64,000 nt of DNA from Pseudonocardiaceae bacterium YIM PH 21723. Lineage in GTDB: Bacteria; Actinomycetota; Actinomycetes; Mycobacteriales; Pseudonocardiaceae. The notes beneath the pieces were generated by a model, which worked only from the letters and a program-made list of their open reading frames with translations, did not search any database and was not told where the DNA came from. Below are positions 1-6,721 of the stretch, in pieces (the first letter of the stretch is position 1; every line of letters starts with the position of its first letter). Made by a program: the position numbers and the translations under genes. Where the stretch lies: NCBI GenBank assembly GCA_003600225.1, contig QZFT01000014.1, positions 1-64,000 of the forward strand. The letters are read 5' to 3'.

Positions 1-65
1 TCCAGTGAAGGTGCCCTTTACGGCAAACCCCGATGATCATGGGGCAAATCCACTGTGGACCAAGC

Positions 66-125
66 CGTTGTTCCATCTTCAAGATGGATTCGAGGCACCG
101 AATCCATCTTGAAGATGGAACAACG
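66..125. repeat. Perfect 27-bp inverted repeat
   Basis: Bases 66-92 and 99-125 are exact reverse complements, separated by the six bases AGGCAC. Each arm contains the nested palindrome CCATCTTCAAGATGG, so the arm can also fold on itself. It has no T-run. It is a D-type palindrome of the intergenic repeat family, with ATC/GAT where the other copies carry GTC/GAC. Confidence 0.9.
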
Positions 126-180
126 GGACCCCGTTCACCCACAGGAGCCCCATGCGTCCCACTGGCCCCTCGCGACCCAC

Positions 181-252
181 CTGCGGCGCACTTTTCCGTC
201 TTCAAGACCGAAAACAGGGCACTTTCCGGTCTTGAAGACGGAAAAGCCGCAG
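181..252. repeat. Large palindrome, module D
   Basis: Arms 192-210 and 227-245 are perfect 19-bp complements built on CCGTCTTCAAGACCG. An outer stem CTGCGGC (181-187) pairs with GCCGCAG (246-252), leaving a small bulge. The same palindrome recurs at 18030-18083 and 62622-62680, each time at the same place in the composite repeat. Confidence 0.85.
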
Positions 253-255
253 CCG

Positions 256-426
256 TCACCACCCGACCGGGCTCACAACGCAACAGCCCGGCAGGAAAGA
301 CGGCAGCCCCCACCAGGCACGCCAGCAGGAAAGACCAGGCCCCCACCCGACAAGCAGGCAGCAAAGACGGCCCCACCCACCCGTCTCCCCCTCCAAAGCC
401 GCTTTCGCCGACCACCAGACCCAGCC
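256..426 (-). repeat. Module A of the intergenic repeat, inverted copy
   Basis: Read on the minus strand, this stretch begins GGTGGTCGGCGAAAGCGGC and runs through GGCTTTGGAGGGGGAGACGGG to the CTTTCCTGCCTGCTTGTCGGG motif. It matches module A at 12270-12371, 12571-12690, 17716-17830 and 62330-62450. The CAGGAAAGAC part is present in about three degenerate copies here (near 290, 328 and 357), so this is the longest and most rearranged copy. Confidence 0.75.
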
Positions 427-445
427 ACCACCCCCTCAGAACGCC

Positions 446-485
446 AAAAAGGGCACCTCCCACAACTGGGAAAGGTGCCCTTTAA
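446..485. terminator. Hairpin terminator
   Basis: AAAGGGCACCT (448-458) pairs with AGGTGCCCTTT (473-483). A's run before the left arm and T's end the right arm, so it can act on both strands. It lies just past the stop of the minus-strand DUF2631 gene and probably ends that transcript. Confidence 0.7.
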
Positions 486-498
486 GCAAAAGAACGGG

Positions 499-780
499 TT
501 ATCGGCGCCAGGGGGTGCGGCTGCGCGCCTGGTCCCACAGCAGGGCGATGATCATGCCGGAGCCGATGGCGATCAGCCAGGCGTCCTCCACCCAGCCCCG
601 GTGGTTGCCGATCAGCATGCCGAACATCGCCAGGGCGCACACCCAGCCGGCGATGCGGGTCGCGCGGGGGAAGGTGCCGTGCCAGCCCCACTCCACCGAC
701 GGCTCCGCGGCCGGGTCGACGTGCTTGATCTCGTGCCCGTGGGCCACCTCTACGGCGCCTTCCGGCTTGGTCGCGGCCAC
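499..780 (-). CDS. DUF2631 domain membrane protein
   Basis: A small protein of about 93 residues. The segment EPSVEWGWHGTFP followed by two hydrophobic stretches (about residues 41-58 and 66-82) is typical of the actinobacterial DUF2631 family, whose function is unknown. The GTG start at 780 is chosen because a strong AGGAGG (789-794) lies eight bases upstream. The frame stays open to 831 but has no comparable ribosome binding site there. The residues before the first membrane segment are charged and should be cytoplasmic. It stands alone with its own terminator. Confidence 0.8.
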   Translation of the reverse strand: MAATKPEGAVEVAHGHEIKHVDPAAEPSVEWGWHGTFPRATRIAGWVCALAMFGMLIGNHRGWVEDAWLIAIGSGMIIALLWDQARSRTPWRR

Positions 781-844
781 TGCGGGTGCCTCCTGCGCTC
801 GACAAGCTTTGACACGGTCATATTCGCACACCTGCCGGTGGATA

Positions 845-883
845 CGACGAAGGGCACCCGCACACAGCGAGTGCCCTTCGTCG
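845..883. terminator. Hairpin terminator with 13-bp stem
   Basis: CGACGAAGGGCAC (845-857) pairs perfectly with GTGCCCTTCGTCG (871-883) across a 13-base loop. It lies about 15 bases past the stop of the minus-strand gene at 899-1165. There is no clear U-run, as is common for actinobacterial hairpin terminators. Confidence 0.65.
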
Positions 884-898
884 CACGACTTCTAATAA

Positions 899-1165
899 CT
901 AGGCGCTGGCCTTGGAGCGGAAGAGCAGTCGGTAGAGCACCAGCAGGATCACCGAGCCGGCGATGGCCAGGAACCAGGTCTTGATGCTCCAGAAGCTGCT
1001 GACGTCCCAGCCGAAGGCGAGCTTGCCGAGGTAGCCGCCGAGTAGACCACCGAGGATGCCGAGCACCGCGGTGATGATGAAACCGCCCGGGTCCTTACCC
1101 GGGTGGATGGCCTTGGCGATGAAGCCGGCGATCAGGCCCAGAATGATCCACGCAAAAATGCCCAT
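899..1165 (-). CDS. GlsB/YeaQ/YmgE family membrane protein
   Basis: An 88-residue, almost wholly hydrophobic protein with three predicted membrane segments (about residues 3-20, 28-48 and 62-82). A glycine-rich middle (GILGGLLGGYLG) is typical of the transglycosylase-associated GlsB/YeaQ/YmgE family. The family is linked to envelope or general stress by expression data, and its biochemical role is not settled. The ATG at 1165 is preceded by GAGGAAGG at good spacing. It is transcribed divergently from dxr and appears to be a single-gene unit ending at the 845-883 hairpin. Confidence 0.85.
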   Translation of the reverse strand: MGIFAWIILGLIAGFIAKAIHPGKDPGGFIITAVLGILGGLLGGYLGKLAFGWDVSSFWSIKTWFLAIAGSVILLVLYRLLFRSKASA

Positions 1166-1343
1166 CGGCTCACACCTTCCTCTCCGCGCCCCCTTGATCG
1201 GGAGCGTTATGCCCTACAGAGGTACCCAGGACGGCGATCCTCACGCGGGCGTTACCGTTCCGTTATAGAGCCCTGCCGCGAACCTCGCAGCGCGAGTACG
1301 GGAGAATGCTGATCGGTAGGCGGTGAATCTGAGGGAAGGCGCC

Positions 1344-2558
1344 ATGCAGCGGACCGTGTTGTTGCTCGGGTCGACCGGTTCCATCGGTACCCAGGCGCTC
1401 GATGTCATCCGGCGCAACCCCGATCTGTTCCGCGTCGTCGGCCTGGCCGCAGGCGGAGCCGACCCCCGGCTGCTCGCCGAGCAGGCCATCGAGTTCGGCG
1501 TTCGCGCGGTCTCCGTCGCCAAGGCCACCTCGGCCGAGGACCTGCAGCTCGCCTGCTACGCCGTGGCGCAGCAGCGCGGCTACAACCGTGGCGAGTTCGC
1601 CGTCCCGCGCATCCTGGCCGGGCCCGAATCGGTCCTGGAACTCATCGAGACCGTGCCCGCCGACATCGTGCTCAACGGCATCACCGGCTCCCGCGGCCTG
1701 GCCTCGACCCTCGCCGCGCTGCGCACCGGCGCCACCCTCGCGCTGGCCAACAAGGAGTCGCTCATCGCGGGCGGCTCCCTGGTCACCGGGCTGGCCAAGC
1801 CCGGCCAGCTGGTCCCGGTCGACTCCGAGCACTCCGCGATGGCCCAGTGCCTGCGCAGCGGCCGGGCCGACGAGGTGGCCAAGCTGGTGCTCACCGCCTC
1901 CGGCGGCCCGTTCCGCGGTAGGACCCGCGAGCAACTGACCGAGGTCACGCCGGAGCAGGCCATGGCGCACCCGACCTGGAACATGGGCCAGGTCATCACG
2001 ATCAACTCGGCCACCCTGGTCAACAAGGGCCTGGAGCTGATCGAGGCGCACCTGCTGTTCGACGTGCCGATCAAGGACATCGACGTCACGGTGCACCCGC
2101 AGTCGATCATCCACTCCATGGTCACCTTCACCGACGGTTCCACCATCGCGCAGGCCAGCCCGCCGGACATGCGGCTGCCGATCGCGCTGGCCCTGGGCTG
2201 GCCGGACCGGATCCCGGACGCCTCGCAGCCCTGCCGCTGGGACACCGCCGCCAGCTGGACGTTCGAGCCCCTCGACGAGGTCGCGTTCCCGGCGATCCGG
2301 CTGGCCCGCGCGGCGGGGGAATGCGGTGGATGTCACCCCGCCGTGTACAACGCCGCCAACGAAGAAGGCGTCGCCGCGTTCGTCGACGGACGCGTCCCCT
2401 TCCTGGCGATCGTGGACACCATCGAGCAGGTGCTGAACCGCGCTGACCATTGGCGATCAGCCCCCCAAGATCTGAACGAGGTCCTGGCCGCCGAGGCCTG
2501 GGCACGTGCGACGGCCCGGGAGCTACTGGGCGTCGCGATCGATGCTTCGGGTGTCTGA
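1344..2558 (+). CDS. dxr: 1-deoxy-D-xylulose 5-phosphate reductoisomerase
   Basis: Converts 1-deoxy-D-xylulose 5-phosphate to 2-C-methyl-D-erythritol 4-phosphate with NADPH, the second step of the MEP isoprenoid pathway. The protein is about 404 residues, normal for the family. It has the NADPH loop GSTGSIG (residues 9-15), NKESLI (about 136), the metal and substrate site DSEHSA (about 160), SGGPFRG and HPTWNMG (about 209), and NKGLELIEA. The ATG at 1344 is chosen over the in-frame GTG at 1323 because GAGGGAAGG lies just upstream. It precedes ispG by 85 bases. In mycobacteria and most relatives the rip1 site-2 protease gene sits in that gap; here it does not. Confidence 0.97.
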   Translation: MQRTVLLLGSTGSIGTQALDVIRRNPDLFRVVGLAAGGADPRLLAEQAIEFGVRAVSVAKATSAEDLQLACYAVAQQRGYNRGEFAVPRILAGPESVLELIETVPADIVLNGITGSRGLASTLAALRTGATLALANKESLIAGGSLVTGLAKPGQLVPVDSEHSAMAQCLRSGRADEVAKLVLTASGGPFRGRTREQLTEVTPEQAMAHPTWNMGQVITINSATLVNKGLELIEAHLLFDVPIKDIDVTVHPQSIIHSMVTFTDGSTIAQASPPDMRLPIALALGWPDRIPDASQPCRWDTAASWTFEPLDEVAFPAIRLARAAGECGGCHPAVYNAANEEGVAAFVDGRVPFLAIVDTIEQVLNRADHWRSAPQDLNEVLAAEAWARATARELLGVAIDASGV

Positions 2559-2574
2559 TTGCGCACGCAATCAG
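2555..2574. other. Short hairpin over the dxr stop codon
   Basis: CTGATTGCG (2555-2563) and CGCAATCAG (2566-2574) form a perfect 9-bp stem with a two-base loop, including the dxr stop. It lies in the 85-bp dxr-ispG gap. It could attenuate or process the transcript, or be an operator for ispG. There is no U-run, so full termination is unlikely. Confidence 0.5.
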
Positions 2575-2643
2575 GGACTCCCGAATTCGTGGTGCATGCT
2601 GGATGAGTAGCACCTTGTTGTTGTGTGTGTGAGAGAGGACGCG

Positions 2644-3807
2644 ATGACGGTCAATCTGGGACTCCCTCCCCTGGGGAATCCAGCAGAGGCTGCCCCTACT
2701 CTGTCCGATCGCCGGAAGACCCGGCAGCTGATGGTGGGCAAGGTGGGTGTCGGTAGCGACCACCCCATCTCGGTCCAGTCGATGACCACCACCCTGACCT
2801 CGGACGTCAACTCCACGCTGCAGCAGATCGCCGAGCTCACCGCGGCCGGCTGTGACATCGTGCGCGTTGCCTGTCCGTCGCAGGACGACGCCGACGCGCT
2901 GCCCGCGATCGCGAAGAAGTCGCAGATCCCGGTGATCGCGGACATCCACTTCCAGCCGAAGTACGTGTTCGCCGCCATCGAGGCCGGCTGCGCCGCGGTG
3001 CGGGTGAACCCGGGCAACATCAAGAAGTTCGACGACAAGGTCGGTGAGATCGCCCGGGCCGCCAAGGACCACGGCACCCCGATCCGGATCGGCGTGAACG
3101 CCGGTTCGCTGGACCCGCGGCTGCTCGCCAAGTACGGCAAGGCCACCCCGGAGGCCCTCGCGGAATCCGCGCTGTGGGAGGCCTCGCTCTTCGCCGAGCA
3201 CGACTTCCACGACATCAAGATCTCGGTCAAGCACAACGACCCGGTGGTCATGGTGCGGGCCTACGAGCTGCTGGCCGAGCAGTGCGACTACCCGCTGCAC
3301 CTGGGTGTCACCGAGGCGGGTCCCGCCTTCCAGGGCACCATCAAGTCCGCGGTGGCCTTCGGCGCGCTGCTGCGGCAGGGCATCGGCGACACCATCCGCG
3401 TCTCGCTGTCCGCCCCTCCGGTGGAAGAGATCAAGGTCGGCATGCAGATCCTGCAGTCGCTGAACCTGCGCCCACGCAAGCTGGAGATCGTCTCCTGCCC
3501 GTCCTGCGGACGCGCCCAGGTGGACGTGTACACCCTCGCCGAGCAGGTCACCGCCGGCCTGGAGGGCCTGGAGGTACCGCTGCGCGTCGCCGTCATGGGC
3601 TGCGTGGTGAACGGTCCCGGTGAGGCCCGCGAGGCCGACCTGGGCGTGGCGTCCGGCAACGGTAAGGGCCAGATCTTCGTGAAGGGCAAGGTCATCAAGA
3701 CCGTGCCGGAGCACGCGATCGTGGAGACCCTCATCGAGGAGGCCATGCGCATCGCCGAGGAGATGGAACCGGTCGAGGGCGGCGAGCCCACCGTGTCCGT
3801 CGGCTAG
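2644..3807 (+). CDS. ispG: 4-hydroxy-3-methylbut-2-en-1-yl diphosphate synthase
   Basis: Iron-sulfur enzyme of the MEP pathway that reduces methylerythritol cyclodiphosphate to HMBPP. The product is about 387 residues, matching actinobacterial IspG. The N-terminal part is a TIM barrel ([32 protein letters not shown]). The C-terminal part carries the [4Fe-4S] cysteines in SCPSCGR (about 283-286) and [10 protein letters not shown] (about 319), which also supplies the catalytic glutamate. The ATG at 2644 follows GAGAGGAC. An in-frame GTG at 2623 is less well placed. A repeat hairpin at 3813-3898 follows the stop. Confidence 0.97.
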   Translation: MTVNLGLPPLGNPAEAAPTLSDRRKTRQLMVGKVGVGSDHPISVQSMTTTLTSDVNSTLQQIAELTAAGCDIVRVACPSQDDADALPAIAKKSQIPVIADIHFQPKYVFAAIEAGCAAVRVNPGNIKKFDDKVGEIARAAKDHGTPIRIGVNAGSLDPRLLAKYGKATPEALAESALWEASLFAEHDFHDIKISVKHNDPVVMVRAYELLAEQCDYPLHLGVTEAGPAFQGTIKSAVAFGALLRQGIGDTIRVSLSAPPVEEIKVGMQILQSLNLRPRKLEIVSCPSCGRAQVDVYTLAEQVTAGLEGLEVPLRVAVMGCVVNGPGEAREADLGVASGNGKGQIFVKGKVIKTVPEHAIVETLIEEAMRIAEEMEPVEGGEPTVSVG

Positions 3808-3812
3808 AACTC

Positions 3813-3898
3813 CATGCAGTAAGGGGCACCCAAACGGCGTTGAACGCTGGATGGGTGCCCCTCACTGCGTTCAATGCAGTAAGGGTGACCCTCACTCC
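3813..3898 (+). repeat. Module B hairpins after ispG
   Basis: AGGGGCACCCA and TGGGTGCCCCT form an 11-bp stem, followed by a second, degenerate GGGTGACCCTCACT half. The GGGGCACCC...GGGTGCCCC pattern joined by CGTTGAACGC matches the hairpin module at 6603-6716, 17838-17956 and 62466-62551. Its position directly after ispG fits a terminator. The next gene starts at 3938. Confidence 0.7.
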
Positions 3899-3937
3899 AT
3901 CCAGACATTTGGGCCGGAGTCTGGCACTCTTTATGAC

Positions 3938-4774
3938 GTGCTGAAACTCGCCGGGGCACGGTTACTGGACGACAGGGACGCCTACGCGGTGCAAGCCGCC
4001 CTCGAGGCCGATCCGGTGTCGCACTGCATGGTGGCCTCCCGGGTGGAGATCGCCGGTCTCGATCCGTGGCGGCTCGGCGGCGAGATGTGGGGATTCGGCG
4101 GCAGGCTGGACGGCCTCTGCTTCTCCGGTGCCAACCTGGTTCCGCTGTTCGGCGGGCACGCCGCGGTGCGCGCCTTCGCCGAGCGCGCCATGCGTCGCCG
4201 CCGCTGCTGTTCCTCCCTGGTCGGCCCGTCCGATCAGGTCATGCCGCTGTGGGACGAACTCGCCCCGCACTGGGGACCGGCCCGCGAGGTGCGCGCCGAC
4301 CAACCGCTGCTGGCGCTGTCCGCGCCGCCGTCGATCCGCCCGGACGCCATGGTGCGCCCGGTGCGCCCGAACGAGCTGGACCGGTATCTGCCCGCCGCCG
4401 TGGCCATGTTCATCGAAGAGGTCGGCATCGACCCGCGCGCCGAGGACGGCGGAGCCGGGTACCGCGCCCGGGTGGCCGAGCTGATCGCCGGCGGGCGCGC
4501 GTTCGCCCGGTTCGAGAACGGCGAGGTCGTGTTCAAGGCGGAGATCGGCGCGCTGTCCAGCCGGGTCGGTCAGATCCAGGGCGTCTGGGTGCATCCCGAC
4601 CGGCGTGGGCACGGCCTGGGCGCCGAGGGCACCGCCGCCGTAGCCGACCGCCTGGTGCGGCAGATGCGGCGCACCGCCAGCCTGTACGTGAACGACTACA
4701 ACCACGCCGCCCGTGCCGCCTATCGGCGGATCGGCATGACCCAGGTCGGGCAGTACTCGACGGTGCTGTTCTGA
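3938..4774 (+). CDS. GNAT family N-acetyltransferase with DUF4081 domain
   Basis: About 278 residues. The N-terminal half (LLDDRDAYAVQAALEADP, then a tract ending in FGGRLDGLCFSGANLVPL) is the DUF4081 type that precedes a GNAT domain in actinobacteria. The C-terminal half has the acetyl-CoA loop region VWVHPDRRGHGLG (about residues 216-228) and a Y-N-x-A pattern near the end. The GTG at 3938 gives the expected N-terminus, whereas the longer frame to 3851 runs into the module B repeat. The same gene follows ispG in Mycobacterium tuberculosis (Rv2867c). The substrate is unknown. Confidence 0.88.
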   Translation: MLKLAGARLLDDRDAYAVQAALEADPVSHCMVASRVEIAGLDPWRLGGEMWGFGGRLDGLCFSGANLVPLFGGHAAVRAFAERAMRRRRCCSSLVGPSDQVMPLWDELAPHWGPAREVRADQPLLALSAPPSIRPDAMVRPVRPNELDRYLPAAVAMFIEEVGIDPRAEDGGAGYRARVAELIAGGRAFARFENGEVVFKAEIGALSSRVGQIQGVWVHPDRRGHGLGAEGTAAVADRLVRQMRRTASLYVNDYNHAARAAYRRIGMTQVGQYSTVLF

Positions 4775-4805
4775 CCGTTGACCACTAGGGGCATACTGCC
4801 TCCCT

Positions 4806-6596
4806 GTGCGGCGTACATCACTGATCGTCCTGAGTTCGGTCCTCCTCGTTCTCCCGCTGTCCGGGTGCAGCCTGTTCGGCAGTCCCGACGCGCAGCAGCA
4901 GGCGGAGACCTTCCTGAACGGCCTGGCGATCGGTGATCTGGATCAGGCGGCGAACGTCACCGACGATCCGAATCTGGCCAAGGGGATCCTGAATAAGGTC
5001 CGCGAGGGCCTCAAGCCCAAGGCGCTCACCACCAAGGTCGACCAGGTGCGGGCCACGGGTGGCATCGGCGACACCGAGGCCACCGTGACCTACAACTGGG
5101 ACTTCGACAAAGATCGCCTGTGGAGCTACCAGAGCAAGCTCACCATGCGGGAGCTGAACGGCGACTGGAAGGTGCACTTCGAGCCGTCCGACCTGCACCC
5201 CAAACTGGGCGCGCAGCAGTCGCTGACCCGCAAAGAGGTGCCCGCCCAGCTGGCCCCGGTGCTGGACCGGGACGGCACCCCGCTGATGTCCCCGGAGACC
5301 CTGGTCTCGGTGGTGCTGGAGCGGAAGCAGGCCGGTGATCTGGGCAAGGTCGCCACCGCCCTGGCCGCCGCGTTGACCCCCCTGGACGCCGGCATCACCA
5401 CGCAGTCCATCGGCGAGGGGGCGGCCAAGGCCGACTCTTACACCGTGGCCGTCCTGCGTCAGGCCGACTACCTGCGGGTCAAGCCGGCCATCTACGAGCT
5501 GCCCGGCGTGCGGTTCACCGAACAGGTGCGGCTGGTGGCCCCGGACAAGAACTTCGGCTCCAAGGTGCTGCCCGATGTCCGGGCCGGCATCGAGAAGCAG
5601 CTCGCGGGTAAGAACGGGTGGAAGATCGTGTCCATCGACCCGGCGGGCAACGAGGTGGACACCCTCTTCGACAAGTCCCCGGAACAGGCCAAGGCGGTCA
5701 GCACCGGGTTGTCCCGAATCGTGCAGGCGGCTGCCGAGGACGCGGTCGAGCCGGTGGCCCAGCCCGCGATGCTGGTGGCCATCCAGCCCAGCACCGGCGA
5801 CATCCTGGCCGTCGCGCAGAACACCGCGGCCGACCAGCAGAACGGCCTGCCGCTGACCGGCCAGTACCCGCCCGGCTCCACCTTCAAGATCGTCACCGCC
5901 TTGGCCGCCCTGCAACGCGGCGCCAAGATCGAGGACCAGGTGCCGTGCCCCGGGGAGACGGTCATCGACGGCAGGCCGATTCCGAACAGCGACAAGTTCG
6001 ATCTCGGTACGGTGCCGCTGCGGCTGGCGTTCGCCAAGTCCTGTAACACCACATTCGCCACCATCGCCAAGGGGCTGCCGGCCGACGCGCTGACCACCGC
6101 GGCCACCCAGACCGGCCTCGGCGTGGACTACGACATTCCCGGGATCACCACGATCTCCGGTTCGGTGCCCCCGGCCCAGGGGACCGTGGAACGCGCCGAG
6201 GACGGCTTCGGCCAGGGCAAGGTCGTGGCCAGCCCGTTCGGCATGGCCCTGGTCGCCGCCACCGTGGCGCGCGGCGGCACGGTCACCCCGCATCTGTTGC
6301 GCGGCACCGATACCAAGGTCGCGAAGGGCCCGCGCACCGCGGCGGACAAGGGACAGCTGGAGCAGCTGCGACCGATGATGCGTGACGTGGTCACCGTGGG
6401 AACGGCCAACATCCTGGCCGGGCTGCCGGATGTGTTCGGCAAGACCGGCACGGCGCAGTTCGGCGACGGCACCCATTCGCACGGCTGGTTCGTCGGCTAT
6501 CAGGGAGACGTCGCCTTCGCCGCGCTGGTCCTGGACGCGGGGAAGTCGGTGTCGGCCATCGAGACGGTGGGCCGGTTCCTGAAGACGCCCCGGTAG
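4806..6596 (+). CDS. Penicillin-binding lipoprotein (class B-like transpeptidase)
   Basis: A 596-residue protein that should cross-link peptidoglycan outside the membrane. It has a lipoprotein signal with lipobox LSGC (cysteine about 21), a MecA-type NTF2-like domain (about 30-145), a PBP dimerisation domain, and a transpeptidase domain. The transpeptidase carries all three motifs: STFK (about 357-360), SCN (about 412) and KTG in GKTGTAQ (about 545). The order matches the Rv2864c neighbourhood in mycobacteria. GTG is the start, 31 bases after the GNAT stop, so the two may be co-transcribed. Repeated hairpins immediately follow. Confidence 0.94.
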   Translation: MRRTSLIVLSSVLLVLPLSGCSLFGSPDAQQQAETFLNGLAIGDLDQAANVTDDPNLAKGILNKVREGLKPKALTTKVDQVRATGGIGDTEATVTYNWDFDKDRLWSYQSKLTMRELNGDWKVHFEPSDLHPKLGAQQSLTRKEVPAQLAPVLDRDGTPLMSPETLVSVVLERKQAGDLGKVATALAAALTPLDAGITTQSIGEGAAKADSYTVAVLRQADYLRVKPAIYELPGVRFTEQVRLVAPDKNFGSKVLPDVRAGIEKQLAGKNGWKIVSIDPAGNEVDTLFDKSPEQAKAVSTGLSRIVQAAAEDAVEPVAQPAMLVAIQPSTGDILAVAQNTAADQQNGLPLTGQYPPGSTFKIVTALAALQRGAKIEDQVPCPGETVIDGRPIPNSDKFDLGTVPLRLAFAKSCNTTFATIAKGLPADALTTAATQTGLGVDYDIPGITTISGSVPPAQGTVERAEDGFGQGKVVASPFGMALVAATVARGGTVTPHLLRGTDTKVAKGPRTAADKGQLEQLRPMMRDVVTVGTANILAGLPDVFGKTGTAQFGDGTHSHGWFVGYQGDVAFAALVLDAGKSVSAIETVGRFLKTPR

Positions 6597-6602
6597 CCGG
6601 CA

Positions 6603-6716
6603 CGCAGTGAGGGGCACCCTTACTGTGTTGAGCGCAGGGTGGGTGCCCCTTACTGCGTTGAGTGCAGGGTGGGTGCCCCTTACTGCGTTGAGTGCAGGGT
6701 GGGTGCCCCTTACTGC
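6603..6716. repeat. Tandem 30-bp repeat, module B
   Basis: A unit of exactly 30 bp, reading about GGGTGCCCCTTACTGCGTTG then AGTGCAGGGT, runs from 6641 through 6716 (two full units and a partial). A diverged inverted half precedes it at 6611-6640, so hairpins of GGGGCACCC with GGGTGCCCC can form. It fills the whole gap between the converging PBP and LuxR genes, leaving six bases on each side. A bidirectional termination role is plausible. It has no spacers, so it is not CRISPR. Confidence 0.85.
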
Positions 6717-6721
6717 ATGGG

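Larger units (their letters stand above)
1..252. repeat. Composite intergenic repeat, locus I (modules B, C, D)
   Basis: The window opens inside an intergenic repeat that recurs near 17.7-18.1 kb and 62.3-62.7 kb. Bases 5-20 carry a fragment of the GGTGCCC hairpin module (B). Bases 28-44 carry the near-palindrome CCCCGATGATCATGGGG (C). Two large palindromes (D) follow at 66-125 and 181-252. An inverted module A then completes the locus (256-426). Open frames over this stretch are repeat read-through without ribosome binding sites, so I see no gene in bases 1-498. Confidence 0.75.

Noticed and set aside
3851-3937. Extended N-terminus of the GNAT gene
   Set aside because: The extra residues come from the module B repeat. 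The GTG at 3938 gives the expected family N-terminus.
6603-6716. CRISPR-like array
   Set aside because: The 30-bp units are directly adjacent with no variable spacers, and no cas genes are nearby.
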